A stretch of 64,000 nucleotides of DNA from Chthoniobacter sp. (lineage in GTDB: Bacteria > Verrucomicrobiota > Verrucomicrobiia > Chthoniobacterales > Chthoniobacteraceae): contig JAIOPH010000006.1 of NCBI GenBank assembly GCA_021414005.1, forward strand, positions 62,001 through 126,000. Direction: 5' to 3'. A program made the translations under genes and the position numbers. This document shows positions 34,526 through 44,056 of the stretch, in pieces. The notes below the pieces were generated by a model, which was not told where the DNA came from, ran no database searches, and saw nothing but the letters and a program-made list of their open reading frames with translations. Every line of letters starts with the position of its first letter. The stretch's first letter is position 1.

Positions 34526-35266
34526 ATGTCCGATTCCTCTACCCGTCTCGGCTTTGCCCACGGCCTCATGTCGCTGCCGCGCGCCCTCGGCGTGCTCTGG
34601 CGCGCGCCGCGGGTGTTGCTCTGGCTTGCGCCGCCGCTGCTCATCACGCTGCTGCTCGATGTCGCGGTCTTCTCTTTCGCGTTCGACTGGATCCGCGCGT
34701 GGATCGCCGGGCTGCTGCCGGCCAGTGGCTGGCTGGCGTCGCTGCGAACGGTGCTCGATGTGCTCGGCGCGGCGGTTGTGATCGTGCTGCTGGGGTTGAG
34801 CTTTTCGTGGGTATTCCTAGCGCTGGCGAGTCCGTTTCAGGACTTCATTTCCGCGGCGGTGGAAAGGGAGGTGCGCGGCTCGGCGGTGCCGGACCCGGCG
34901 GGCATTTCGGGCTTCCTCCGCAGCCTCCTGCAAAGCCTCGTGCAGGCCGTGGTGCTGACTTTTTTCAGCCTGATCTTTCTGCTCCTCGCGTTCTTCCCGG
35001 TGGTCGGGCCGATTCTGTTTTTCGTGTGGAGCGCGTTTGCGCTCGGCTACTCGTTCGTCTCCGTCCACTCCGGGCGAACTGGCCAAACTTTCGCCGAGCG
35101 CCGCGCCTTTGCCCGCCGACATCTCGGCGCGGTGATGGGGCTCGGCTCGATCGTCGCCGCGACTGCGCTCATCCCGCTGGCGAACGTGCTGCTCATGCCG
35201 ATTTTCGTGGTTGCCGGGACGCTGCTGCACCTTGATGCGGCTCCGTCCAAGGATGCCACGACTTAA
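34526..35266 (+). CDS. EI24 domain (CysZ-like) membrane protein
   Basis: A 246-residue polytopic membrane protein. The EI24 pattern is seen: GLMSLPRALGVLWRAPRVLLWL, four long hydrophobic segments, the conserved LASPFQDFISAAVE loop and FAERRAFARRHLGAVMGLG before the last helices. CysZ relatives import sulfate, but this is not established for the whole family. An ATG at 34502 would add eight residues. Its stop overlaps the convergent prfA stop by 4 bp. Confidence 0.8.
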   Translation: MSDSSTRLGFAHGLMSLPRALGVLWRAPRVLLWLAPPLLITLLLDVAVFSFAFDWIRAWIAGLLPASGWLASLRTVLDVLGAAVVIVLLGLSFSWVFLALASPFQDFISAAVEREVRGSAVPDPAGISGFLRSLLQSLVQAVVLTFFSLIFLLLAFFPVVGPILFFVWSAFALGYSFVSVHSGRTGQTFAERRAFARRHLGAVMGLGSIVAATALIPLANVLLMPIFVVAGTLLHLDAAPSKDATT

Positions 35267-36342
35267 CCGCCGAGATTTGCCTCCGCGAGACGCTCGGCGA
35301 CATCGGCGGTTTGGAGGGCAGAGATCATCTCGGAGATTTCGCCGTTGAGGAAACGGTCAAGGCTGTAGAGCGTGAGTTTGATCCGGTGGTCGCTGACGCG
35401 GTTTTCGGAAAAATTGTAGGTGCGAATTTTCTCGGAGCGGTCGCCGGTGCCGATCTGGCTTTTGCGATGGGCGGCGTACTTCTCGTGCTCCTCACGCTGT
35501 TTCACCTCGAGGAGGCGGGAGCGCAAAATGGTCAGCGCCTTCTCCTTGTTCTTCTGCTGGGAGCGGCCGTCCTGGCAGCGGACGATGGTGCCGGTGGGGA
35601 TGTGCATGACCTGCACAGCGGAGTCGGTGGTGTTCACCCCCTGGCCACCGGGGCCGCCGGCGCGGCAGACTTCGATGCGGATCTCGTCGGGCTTGAGTTC
35701 GAGGTCCACCTCCTCGGCCTCGGGGAGCACGGCGACGGTGGCGGTGCTGGTGTGGATGCGGCCCTGCGCCTCGGTGGCGGGGACGCGCTGCACGCGATGG
35801 ACGCCGCTCTCGTAACGGAGGGTGCGAAAGACCTGGTCACCGGTGACTTTGAAAATGACCTCCTTCATACCGCCGAGTGCGCCGACGCTGGATTCGAGCG
35901 GCTCGATTTTGAAGCCGTAGGTTTCCGCAAAGCGGGTGTACATGCGGTAGAGATCGGCGGCGAACAGCGCGGCTTCGTCGCCGCCAGTGCCGGCGCGGAT
36001 TTCCACGATAGCATCGCGGTCTTCATTCGGGTCGGGCGGCAGGAGCGCGTACTGAACGGCAGTCTCGGTCTCGGCGAGGCGCGTTTCGAGGGCGGGGATT
36101 TCAGCGGCAGCCATCTCGGCAAACTCGGCATCGTCGCCTTTGGCGAGCGTCTGGTTTTCGGCAAGTTCGGTGCGGAGCTTTTGCAGCAGCTCCCAATTGG
36201 CGAGGAGCTGCTTCAGCCGGGTGTGCTCGCGCAGGGTCTCGCGGGCCTTCCGCGGATCGTCATAGAGATTCGACGACGAAATCTCGGCTTCGAGTTCGCG
36301 GAAGCGGTCGGCTTTGCGGGCGATGAGCGGGGCGAAATCCAT
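35263..36342 (-). CDS. prfA: peptide chain release factor 1
   Basis: A 359-residue class I release factor. The catalytic loop AGGPGGQGVN carries the GGQ that triggers peptidyl-tRNA hydrolysis at UAA/UAG codons. EIRAGTGGDEAALFAADLYRMY, SGVHRVQRVPATEAQGRIHTS and the C-terminal RTYNFSENRVSDHRI are release-factor hallmarks; the last is typical of RF1 rather than RF2. The ATG at 36342 fits the family length. It lies downstream of rpmE but is separated from it by a strong terminator. Confidence 0.95.
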   Translation of the reverse strand: MDFAPLIARKADRFRELEAEISSSNLYDDPRKARETLREHTRLKQLLANWELLQKLRTELAENQTLAKGDDAEFAEMAAAEIPALETRLAETETAVQYALLPPDPNEDRDAIVEIRAGTGGDEAALFAADLYRMYTRFAETYGFKIEPLESSVGALGGMKEVIFKVTGDQVFRTLRYESGVHRVQRVPATEAQGRIHTSTATVAVLPEAEEVDLELKPDEIRIEVCRAGGPGGQGVNTTDSAVQVMHIPTGTIVRCQDGRSQQKNKEKALTILRSRLLEVKQREEHEKYAAHRKSQIGTGDRSEKIRTYNFSENRVSDHRIKLTLYSLDRFLNGEISEMISALQTADVAERLAEANLGG

Positions 36343-36409
36343 GAAAAAAGATGAAGTTGGAAAGGTCGGAATGCGGAAGTGCCGATTTCCCGCGCGTGGT
36401 GGAAAAAGC

Positions 36410-36446
36410 AAAACGGTGAAGACGCGCGGGGCATCTTCACCGTTTT
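36410..36446 (-). terminator. intrinsic terminator between rpmE and prfA
   Basis: A perfect 13-bp stem (AAAACGGTGAAGA at 36410-36422 with its complement at 36434-36446) and an 11-nt GC-rich loop. Read on the minus strand, the hairpin is followed by TTTT then GCTTTTT, a good U-tract, about 20 bp after the rpmE stop. Confidence 0.88.
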
Positions 36447-36465
36447 GAAAAGTGGACCTAAATCG

Positions 36466-36687
36466 CTAAGCGGTCTTTTTGCGCGAGGCGGCGGTGCCGT
36501 AGCGGCGGGAGAATTTCTCAATCCGGCCCGCAGTATCGACGAACTTTTGCTCGCCGGTGAAAAACGGATGGCAGGCCGCGCAGATGCCGATCTTGAGGTC
36601 GCGCTTGGTGCTGCGGGTGTGGTAGGTCGTGCCGCAGGCGCAGTGAATCGTGGTTTCTTGGTAGTCGGGATGAATATCTGCTTTCAT
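36466..36687 (-). CDS. rpmE: 50S ribosomal protein L31
   Basis: A 73-residue L31 of the zinc-binding (C+) type: C16-x-C18 and C36-x2-C39 ([24 protein letters not shown]). It begins [10 protein letters not shown], a usual L31 start. Binds the central protuberance of the large ribosomal subunit. Its own terminator follows at once. Confidence 0.97.
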   Translation of the reverse strand: MKADIHPDYQETTIHCACGTTYHTRSTKRDLKIGICAACHPFFTGEQKFVDTAGRIEKFSRRYGTAASRKKTA

Positions 36688-36757
36688 GGCTTGGAAAAGG
36701 GATTAGGAGGCTAGCCGCGAAAAGCAGGCCCGCAATTAAAAACTCTGACTATTTCCC

Positions 36758-38170
36758 GTGCCGGAAAATCCGCCCGAAAATCCCCTTTTGACCGCATGGC
36801 GACAGACTTCGGAACGGCACGGGGAGGCGGCGGCAATTTTCGATTCGCGCGGAGCCACCTTGCGAACGTTTGCCGGGATCGAAAGTGGCGCGCAGGCCTT
36901 TGCCGGAGCGTGCGAAGACTTGCCAGCAGGCTCCGTCGTGGCGGCGCAACTGGGTAACAGTGCTTCCTGGCCGGAGGTGCTCCTCGCGCTGTGGCATCGG
37001 CGGTTGGTGCCGCTTCCGCTGCCGGATGCCATGGCGGCCACGGAGCTTGAGGGGACGCTCGCGACGCTCGGTGCAGCCGCGCTGGTGACGCTCGCGGGCG
37101 GACAACCGCATGTGCAACTCCGCGCGGCACCGACGAAACCGCCGGCGTGGGCCGGGCCGGTGCCGGACTTGCTGAAGCTGACCTCGGGAACGACGAGCGC
37201 GCCGCGCGCCATCCGCTTCCGCGCGACGCAACTGCTCGCCGACGCCAAGCACATCTGCGCGGGGATGGGCCTCGCGGACGACGATCTGAATTTCGGCGTG
37301 ATCCCGTTTGCGCACAGCTACGGTTTTAGCAACCTCCTCACGCCGCTGCTCACCCGCGGCGTGCGCTTGGTGGCGAGCGACGACCGCCTGCCGCGCGCGA
37401 TTCTTGATGGTCTCGCCGCGACTCGGGCCACCGTGTTTCCTGGCACGCCGGTGTTTTTTCAAAAGCTCGCGGAACTGGAAAATCGACCGCTCCTGCCGGC
37501 GCTGCGGCTGTGCATCACGGCAGGTGCACCGCTGCCAGCGGCGGCGGCGGAGCGGTTCGCCGCGCGGTTCGGGCTGAAAATCCACGTCTTTTACGGATCA
37601 TCGGAATGCGGCGGCATCAGCTACGACGCGACTGAAGAGCCGCATTACGAGGACGGTTTCGTGGGCACACCTCTGCCGGGTGTGGAGGTCGCGGCGGAGG
37701 GCAAAATTGCCGGACCAGTGACCGTGCGGAGCGCAGCGGTGGGCGATGGGTATTTTCCGACGACCAATGACCCGGCACTCGGCGGCGGACGTTTCGTGCC
37801 GGGCGATCTGGTGCGCCAAAGCGGACGTGGACTGCATCTCGCCGGGCGCACTTCGGACATCATCAATGTCGCCGGGCGCAAACTGAACCCGCTCGAAGTG
37901 GAAGCGCGCCTCGCGGCGTGCCCCGGTGTGACTCACGCCGTCGTCTTCGGCATACCGTCGGCCCTGCGCGGCGAGGAACCCGTAGCCTGCGTGGCGGGCT
38001 CCGGCTTGGAAATCGCGGACGTGCTCCGGTTTTGCCACGAGACGCTCAGCGCATGGCAAGTCCCGCGGGACATCTGGATCGTGAGCGAAATCCCAGCCAA
38101 TGAACGGGGCAAGATCAACCGCCGCGCACTGGCGGAACGCTACCTCGAACGCTCTGCGGCGAATAGGTAA
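36758..38170 (+). CDS. AMP-dependent synthetase/ligase (ANL superfamily)
   Basis: A 470-residue adenylating enzyme. The P-loop-like LLKLTSGTTSAPRAIRF, the FYGSSECGGI motif, the ribose-binding GDLV and LAGRTSDIINVAGRKLNPLEVEA hinge, and the C-terminal lysine region NERGKINRRAL are all present. Acyl- or aryl-CoA ligases (4-coumarate-type) and O-succinylbenzoate ligases share this set. The protein is somewhat shorter than most (500-550). The substrate is not predictable, and no pathway genes adjoin it. Confidence 0.88.
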   Translation: MPENPPENPLLTAWRQTSERHGEAAAIFDSRGATLRTFAGIESGAQAFAGACEDLPAGSVVAAQLGNSASWPEVLLALWHRRLVPLPLPDAMAATELEGTLATLGAAALVTLAGGQPHVQLRAAPTKPPAWAGPVPDLLKLTSGTTSAPRAIRFRATQLLADAKHICAGMGLADDDLNFGVIPFAHSYGFSNLLTPLLTRGVRLVASDDRLPRAILDGLAATRATVFPGTPVFFQKLAELENRPLLPALRLCITAGAPLPAAAAERFAARFGLKIHVFYGSSECGGISYDATEEPHYEDGFVGTPLPGVEVAAEGKIAGPVTVRSAAVGDGYFPTTNDPALGGGRFVPGDLVRQSGRGLHLAGRTSDIINVAGRKLNPLEVEARLAACPGVTHAVVFGIPSALRGEEPVACVAGSGLEIADVLRFCHETLSAWQVPRDIWIVSEIPANERGKINRRALAERYLERSAANR

Positions 38171-38265
38171 CCGGGACGCCGCGATTGAATCGGAAGCGAT
38201 CCAGTGAAAAAGTTGCGGGAAAAATTTGTAAGCGTTCTGTTCGAGTGTAGAAATCTCACCCCTCA

Positions 38266-41200
38266 ATGCGTCTCCTCCCATCATCCTTCGCTTGTCCGCC
38301 CGCCTCGCCGCTCGGTCGCGCAAAGGTGCTGGCCGTCGTAGCGCTGGTTGTAATTTTCGGCTCGGTGACGGGTGCCTTGGGCCAGGCACCGGCGGCAGGC
38401 CTCAATCCCGTGGACATGGAAGCTGTGGCCTTGGCTGTCAATGAGGCACAGAAGGCTTTCGAGGAGGGACGATGGGCGGAGGCGGCGGCAGGTTTCGAGG
38501 CGGCCGCGAAGATGATTCCCGACGAGCGGGCGCCCCAGCATCCGCCCCTGCTCTACATGATCGGTGCGGCCTATTTCAATGCCGGGGACAACGGCAAGGC
38601 CATTGAAACTTTCAAGAAGTACATCACCAAGTATCCGAACGCCGAGAAGATCTGGGAAATCAAGCTGGGCCTGGCGCGCGCGACCTTCCGGGCCAAAAAC
38701 TACGCCGAAGCGATCCCGCTCTTCAAAGAACTCGAACCCGTGGCCATCTGGCGCGACGAATCGCTGCTCTCCCAAGCCGAGTCGTATCGCGCCACCGACA
38801 AGCTGGACGACGCCATCACCGCGCTGGTGCGCCTGATCACGCCCGACATCAGAAATGTGGCCCAGGCCGGCGGCGCGGTCACCCTGGCCGAGTTGTATGC
38901 GGAGAAAAAGGATTCCAAGAAAGCGGTGATCGTGCTCCAGCGGCTCGAAATCCGGACTTCATTCGTCGAAAATCCCATCGGCCTGAACGCCGTTGCGGTG
39001 AAACTCGGGGACGGGTTTCTGGAGGACAAGCAGTACGCCGATTCCCTCGCCGCCTACCGCACCGTCCTCTCGCGCGAGACCGTCCTGCGGATTCAAAAAG
39101 CGCGCATCAGCCGGATGGAAGCCATCATCGAGGCGAACACCAAGGCCGCCACCGGCAACCCCCAGCTTCAGGCGCAGGTGCAGATGCTCAACACCCAGAT
39201 CAAGGACCAACTCGATCCGACCAAAAAGCAGTTGGAGGAATTTGAGAAACTGCCCGATTTCGGCCCGGGCCTGCTCCTGCGCATGGGGCGCGCCTATTAT
39301 GAATGGAACAAGCGCTGGGAAGCGGTGGTGGTTTACCAAAAACTGCTCGACCAATACCCCAGCACGAAAGATCGCGAGGGCGCGCTGTTCGGCCAGGTTG
39401 TGGCCTACGCCGATCTGCTTCAGCCGCGTCGCTGTCAGGTGGTGTGTGATCAGTATTTCAAGGAGTTCCCGGAAGGCCCGAGCGCCGGAACCGTGGGCTA
39501 CATGGCTGGCGCGGTGGCGATGCAGGTGCTGGATTTTGTCGGCGCGGAGAAAACCTTCGTCCGCATGCTGGAGAAGGTGCCGAACAGCGAGTTCAAGGAG
39601 GAGATGCGCTACCTGCTTGGCAACTCGCGGTTCATGCAGGGTAAATTCGAAGCGGCCTCGAAGGATTACGCCAGCTACCTTGCCGATTATCCGAACGGCG
39701 AGCGCTTCGACGAAGTGGGCTATCGTCAGGGACTCTGCGCGATTTTTTCCAGCGACTACGACAAGGCCACGACGCTGCTCGGGGATTTCGTGAAGAAGAA
39801 CCCGCAGGGGCCCTACACGGCGGATGCCCGCTACCGGCTGATGGTCTGCAAGTATGCGAAAATGAAATACGAGGACGTGATCGCCGACGGCGCGGCGTGG
39901 GTGACCGACTTCGCAGGAAACGCGCAGGAAGGCGAAGTGCAGGCTTTGCTGGGCGACTGTTTCGCCGCCGTGAGCAAGACTGAGGAAGCGGTGAAGGCCT
40001 ACGAGCGTTCCTACAAAGTGGCCACAACCGACGAAGTGCTGAACTACTCGCTTTTTGAGACCAGCAAGCACCTCCAGAAGCTCGGCAAGTGGCCCGAGGT
40101 GACGAAGATGTTCGAGGAGTTTGTGAAGGAGAAGCCGAGCCATCCGGCGGTCATCACCGCGATGTTCTGGATTGCCAAATCCCGCGCGAAGCAGGGCCAG
40201 ACCGAAGAAGCCAAGACGTTCCTCGTGGAGACGCTCAAACAGTACATCGCCGAGCCCAAACGCGAAGCCGTGGAACCGCTGCTCCAGCAACTCGCCCAGC
40301 TCTGCGCAAAACGGCCTCGCCCGAAAACGCCGCCGCCCGAACCGACCCCGCCCGCTGCCGTCAAATCTGATAACGCGCCCGCCCCGGTAGCCGCGACCTC
40401 CGCCCCGGTAGCCGCGACCTCCGCCCCGGTTGCGCCGTCGCCCGCCACACCCGCAGACGGTACGCCCGCGGCCGCTCCGGCCACCCCGCCTCCCCTGCCC
40501 CCGTATGACGCCTACGCCGAGTTGGAGAAGCAACTCGCCCCGCTTGAAAAAGACGCCACTATCACCACCAAGGCGCGTCTACTTTACACCAAGTCCGAAC
40601 TCGCCCGCGCCATCCGCAAGCCAGCCGACGCCGACGCCATATACTTGGAAATGTCCGCGCGTTTCAAACCCGCGGATCTCAGCCCCTATCTTCTGGCGGT
40701 GCTCGGCGATTTCCTGATGTTCCGCGGCGACCAGGAAAAGGCCGGCACCTACTTCAACCTGCTCAAGGAGGACTTCCTGAAAAGCGACTACCTCGACTAC
40801 GCCTACGTGGGCCTCGGTGAAATCGCACTCAACAAAAAGGAATACGACAAGGCGCTCGAACTTTTCACCGATGCCCTCGACAAGATCGGCGCGAGTTCCA
40901 AGCTCAAGGAAGCCACCATCGGCAAAGCGCAGGCGCTGCTCGCCCTCAAGAAATTTCCCGAGTCCAAGAAGCTCTTCGAGCAGGTCGCCTCGGTGCGCGA
41001 ATGGCGCGGCGAATCCACGGCCCAGGCGGTTTATTCCATCGGGCAAATCGAAGCCCAGCAGGGCAACTACGCCGAAGCCATTGCCTTTTACCGGCGGGTC
41101 TTTATCGCCTACCAAAAACAACTTCCCTGGGTCGCCAAATCCTACATCGGCGTTGCCGAGAGTTTCGATAAATGGGGCAAGCGTCAGGACGCCGTGGAAA

Positions 41201-41295
41201 ACCTCCGGGAAATGCTCCGCAAACCCAATTTGGAGAAATTTCCCGAGACTGAACAAGCCCGGCGGATGCTTATCACGTGGGGGGTTTCGCTATGA
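38266..41295 (+). CDS. large TPR protein of the ExbB/ExbD operon
   Basis: A 1009-residue exported protein. After a signal-anchor (about 20-45) come many tetratricopeptide repeats (about 50-680 and 750-1000). Between them lies a Pro/Ala linker (about 685-745) that includes a duplicated 21-bp DNA unit (40381-40422) coding APVAATS. It is the first gene of a five-gene operon (TPR, TPR, ExbB, ExbD, ExbD). The next gene starts inside its stop codon (ATGA). Similar gene sets are common in Verrucomicrobiota; I infer that the TPR proteins act in the periplasm as partners of the proton-driven ExbBD motor, as YbgF/CpoB does with Tol-Pal. Confidence 0.85.
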   Translation: MRLLPSSFACPPASPLGRAKVLAVVALVVIFGSVTGALGQAPAAGLNPVDMEAVALAVNEAQKAFEEGRWAEAAAGFEAAAKMIPDERAPQHPPLLYMIGAAYFNAGDNGKAIETFKKYITKYPNAEKIWEIKLGLARATFRAKNYAEAIPLFKELEPVAIWRDESLLSQAESYRATDKLDDAITALVRLITPDIRNVAQAGGAVTLAELYAEKKDSKKAVIVLQRLEIRTSFVENPIGLNAVAVKLGDGFLEDKQYADSLAAYRTVLSRETVLRIQKARISRMEAIIEANTKAATGNPQLQAQVQMLNTQIKDQLDPTKKQLEEFEKLPDFGPGLLLRMGRAYYEWNKRWEAVVVYQKLLDQYPSTKDREGALFGQVVAYADLLQPRRCQVVCDQYFKEFPEGPSAGTVGYMAGAVAMQVLDFVGAEKTFVRMLEKVPNSEFKEEMRYLLGNSRFMQGKFEAASKDYASYLADYPNGERFDEVGYRQGLCAIFSSDYDKATTLLGDFVKKNPQGPYTADARYRLMVCKYAKMKYEDVIADGAAWVTDFAGNAQEGEVQALLGDCFAAVSKTEEAVKAYERSYKVATTDEVLNYSLFETSKHLQKLGKWPEVTKMFEEFVKEKPSHPAVITAMFWIAKSRAKQGQTEEAKTFLVETLKQYIAEPKREAVEPLLQQLAQLCAKRPRPKTPPPEPTPPAAVKSDNAPAPVAATSAPVAATSAPVAPSPATPADGTPAAAPATPPPLPPYDAYAELEKQLAPLEKDATITTKARLLYTKSELARAIRKPADADAIYLEMSARFKPADLSPYLLAVLGDFLMFRGDQEKAGTYFNLLKEDFLKSDYLDYAYVGLGEIALNKKEYDKALELFTDALDKIGASSKLKEATIGKAQALLALKKFPESKKLFEQVASVREWRGESTAQAVYSIGQIEAQQGNYAEAIAFYRRVFIAYQKQLPWVAKSYIGVAESFDKWGKRQDAVENLREMLRKPNLEKFPETEQARRMLITWGVSL

Positions 41296-42209
41296 GACTG
41301 CGGATGAAAATAGCGGTTCTGATCCTCGCGAGCACGAGCCTCGCGTGCCGGAGCGGTGCGCAGACGGCTCCCACGGCACCGGCTCCGCAGACCCTCAATA
41401 TCCTGCTCAAAGACGGGAAGACCATCGTCACCAAAGGCCTGCGCCGGCAGGGCGACACCATCATGGCGACGGTGGACATCCGCATTCCCGGCAGCGGCAC
41501 CGAGCCGGCCAAGGTGCAGACCGGCGAACTCGGCTATCCCGTCGATAAGATCGCAAAGCTGGATTTTCCGGAACCCGCAGTGCTGCAAACGGTGCCCGAC
41601 CTGATCGCCAGCGGCAAAGCTGGCGAAGCGCTCACGCAGCTCGAACCCGTGGTGCGTTACTTCGGGCAATTCCGCGACGCCCCGGGGAGCTGGTGGCCGG
41701 ATGCCGTGCTGCTGAAACTCGAGGCCCTGCACGCGATGGGCAACTTCAAGGAGGCCGACCCGCTCACCGACAACCTCTCGCGTGTGGCCACCGATCCCGA
41801 AACCATACGGGCCGCGAAAGTCTTCGTCGCCGGGCAGCTCACCCGGCGCGGCGACCACGCCAAAGCCATCAAACTTTTTCAGGAAGTGCTCAAGGAAACG
41901 AACAAACCGATGACGCTCGCGACAGCCGCGGTAAACATGGGGCAGAGCCAGCTCGCGCTGAAGGAGTATGACTCCGCGCTGCTTTCGTTCCTCCAGATTC
42001 CCGTCTTCTATCCCCGCCATAAGATGCTGCTGACTCAGGCCATGCTCGGCGCGGGCCGCGCGTATTTCGGACTGGAGGATTTTCCCCGCGCCAAGGCCAC
42101 GCTGGACGAGCTAATCAAGGACTACAGCACCTCACCCCAAGTCGCCGACGCCAAGGCCGAGTTGGAAAAAATCGCCAAGCGCGAAAAAGCGCTCGCCGTG
42201 CCGAAATAG
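41292..42209 (+). CDS. TPR-containing periplasmic protein
   Basis: A 305-residue exported protein with a signal peptide (MRLRMKIAVLILASTSLACRSGA). A small N-terminal beta region (TLNILLKDGKTIVTKGLRRQ) is followed by helical TPR-like repeats from about residue 95 to the end. The ATG overlaps the stop of the large TPR gene by 4 bp, indicating translational coupling. A GTG at 41277 is an alternative start. Specific function unknown; see the operon context of ExbB/ExbD. Confidence 0.8.
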   Translation: MRLRMKIAVLILASTSLACRSGAQTAPTAPAPQTLNILLKDGKTIVTKGLRRQGDTIMATVDIRIPGSGTEPAKVQTGELGYPVDKIAKLDFPEPAVLQTVPDLIASGKAGEALTQLEPVVRYFGQFRDAPGSWWPDAVLLKLEALHAMGNFKEADPLTDNLSRVATDPETIRAAKVFVAGQLTRRGDHAKAIKLFQEVLKETNKPMTLATAAVNMGQSQLALKEYDSALLSFLQIPVFYPRHKMLLTQAMLGAGRAYFGLEDFPRAKATLDELIKDYSTSPQVADAKAELEKIAKREKALAVPK

Positions 42210-42255
42210 AAACGTCACCAATCCTAGCATCCCCCGCATTTCCATAAATCCACCC

Positions 42256-43095
42256 ATGAAGTTCAAACACGTCTATCTCCTCGCGCTGCTCACCGCCGCC
42301 CTTTTCCTTATCGTCACGAGCCTGCAGGCGCAGGCTCCAGCGACTCCCGCGAAGAAGGGAGACGAGCCGCCGCCACCGCCGCCCAAGACACTTTGGCAGG
42401 AAATTAAAAACGGAGGCTGGGTCATGTTTCCGATTGCACTGTGCTCCATCGGCACGCTTTACCTGATCGGCGACGGCTGGATCCGTACTACCGCGAAGAG
42501 AATGATGCCGGAAGCGCATGTGGAAGCGGTGAGGAGCAGTTTCCGGCAGGGCGATTACGTGGGTGCGTACGACTACTGCCGAGCCAATCCTTCGGCTTTC
42601 ACCAATGTCTGCGCGGTGGGGGTGAGTCTGCTCGGCGAAGGCAAAGAGGCCGTCGAGGAAGGCATGCTCGGCGAACTCGCGAAGGAAAACTCCAAAATCA
42701 ATACTTGGATCAGCTACCTCTCGGTAATGGGTGTTTGCACGCCCATGATCGGTCTGCTGGGCACCGTCACAGGCATGATCAAGGCCTTTGCCACCCTCGG
42801 CAGTTCCGGCATCGGCGACCCCTCGAAGCTCTCCGAGGCCATCGGCGAAGTGCTCGTGGCCACGGCCAGCGGTCTCTTCATCGCGATTCCCGCCTTTTTT
42901 GGCTATTACGTGCTCCGCAACCGCTCGATCAAAGCCATCCACGACATTCAGGACACCATGGCCAGCCTGCTGCGCAAGATGCCTTACGATCAGCTCGTGG
43001 GCGCGAACATCGGGACGGACGAACTCTACGCCGGCACGCCCAACTGGCTGGGCCACGAGCAGCAAAGCCCCACCGGCACCGCGGGCCAATACTGA
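42256..43095 (+). CDS. MotA/TolQ/ExbB proton channel family protein
   Basis: A 279-residue membrane protein. A signal-like N-terminal helix (about 5-28) is followed by a Pro-rich spacer (EPPPPPPKT). The ExbB core then follows: first helix near 58-75, and the paired helices with ISYLSVMGVCTPMIGLLGTVTGMIKAF and the TASGLFIAIPAFFGYYVL segment. These hold the conserved Thr/Gly/Pro residues of the proton path. Two ExbD genes follow directly. Expected to assemble as a pentamer around an ExbD dimer and to drive the TPR partner proteins. Confidence 0.93.
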   Translation: MKFKHVYLLALLTAALFLIVTSLQAQAPATPAKKGDEPPPPPPKTLWQEIKNGGWVMFPIALCSIGTLYLIGDGWIRTTAKRMMPEAHVEAVRSSFRQGDYVGAYDYCRANPSAFTNVCAVGVSLLGEGKEAVEEGMLGELAKENSKINTWISYLSVMGVCTPMIGLLGTVTGMIKAFATLGSSGIGDPSKLSEAIGEVLVATASGLFIAIPAFFGYYVLRNRSIKAIHDIQDTMASLLRKMPYDQLVGANIGTDELYAGTPNWLGHEQQSPTGTAGQY

Positions 43096-43135
43096 GCCAG
43101 GTCCCCACCAACCATGAACGGGAGAATCCACTGAC

Positions 43136-43591
43136 ATGGCCGGCGGAGGAGGCGGAGCCGAAGGGGAACCGGAGTTCCAGATCGCGCCGATGATCGATGT
43201 CCTGTTGGTGCTGCTCATCTTCTTTATGAGCATCACCACCACGCAGGTGCTGAAAGTGGACAAATCCATCGCCTTACCGCTGGCTCCGGACGCGCTGAAA
43301 AAGGATCAGGCGCGGAACGAGGCGATCGTTAACGTGCGCTGGGACCCGGTGAAGAAAAAGGCGGAGTATGTGATAGATGATCGCGTGTACGCTTTGGAGG
43401 ACGTAAGCAAGGCGATCATCGCGGCGAAGAAATTGGGAGCAACCAAAGTCACGCATTCGAGCAATCCCGAATTTCGCGTCGTCATTCGCGGAGATCGCGA
43501 CGCCTCGGCGCTCAGCGTCTCGCTCGCCATGAACGCCGCCGCCGAAGCCGGCGTGAGCGACATCGCTTTTTCCGCCGTAAACAAGGACTAA
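43136..43591 (+). CDS. ExbD/TolR family protein (first copy)
   Basis: A 151-residue single-pass protein. FQIAPMIDVLLVLLIFFMSIT is the ExbD helix with the essential Asp (PMIDV). The periplasmic domain follows (about 45-150), with DRDASALSVSLAMNAAAEAGV. An N-terminal MAGGGGGAEGE stretch is short and acidic. It lies 40 bp after exbB and 3 bp before the second copy. Confidence 0.93.
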   Translation: MAGGGGGAEGEPEFQIAPMIDVLLVLLIFFMSITTTQVLKVDKSIALPLAPDALKKDQARNEAIVNVRWDPVKKKAEYVIDDRVYALEDVSKAIIAAKKLGATKVTHSSNPEFRVVIRGDRDASALSVSLAMNAAAEAGVSDIAFSAVNKD

Positions 43592-43594
43592 CCC

Positions 43595-44044
43595 GTGAAG
43601 CGCCTCGACCTCAATTCCAACGAAGGAACGATCGGCTTTCAGATCGCCCCGATGATTGATGTCGTGTTCGTGATCATGCTTTTTTTCATGGTCATGGCTG
43701 GCGCGGTAAAGGTGGAAAAGGAATTGCCTTCGCAGCTTCCCGGGAACGCCGAAACTCAGGGCGAAACGCCCATGGCCGACGAGATGGTAATCGCCATCGC
43801 CGAGAACGGAGAAATCACGCTCAACGACGAGCCCATGGATTCACCCACCAGCACCACGCTCCCTGCGCTCAAGAACACGCTCCTGCGCCTCAAGCAGGCC
43901 AGCGACCAATCGAAGACGCCCGTCCTCGTCACCGTTCTCAGCGAACCACTGGCGAAATACAGCCGCACCGTGGACGTGCTCGACTCGCTCGCCGTGGCAG
44001 GGATTTCCAACGTGACCTTCACGGTCAACGAACCGGAAGAATAG
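43595..44044 (+). CDS. ExbD/TolR family protein (second copy)
   Basis: A 149-residue single-pass protein starting with GTG. It has the same FQIAPMIDVVFVIMLFFMVM helix with the essential Asp, but its periplasmic domain differs clearly from the first copy. Two unlike ExbD proteins with one ExbB suggests a heterodimeric ExbD core. It closes the operon and converges on phosphofructokinase after 12 bp. Confidence 0.92.
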   Translation: MKRLDLNSNEGTIGFQIAPMIDVVFVIMLFFMVMAGAVKVEKELPSQLPGNAETQGETPMADEMVIAIAENGEITLNDEPMDSPTSTTLPALKNTLLRLKQASDQSKTPVLVTVLSEPLAKYSRTVDVLDSLAVAGISNVTFTVNEPEE

Positions 44045-44056
44045 CGCGGCTCCGGC

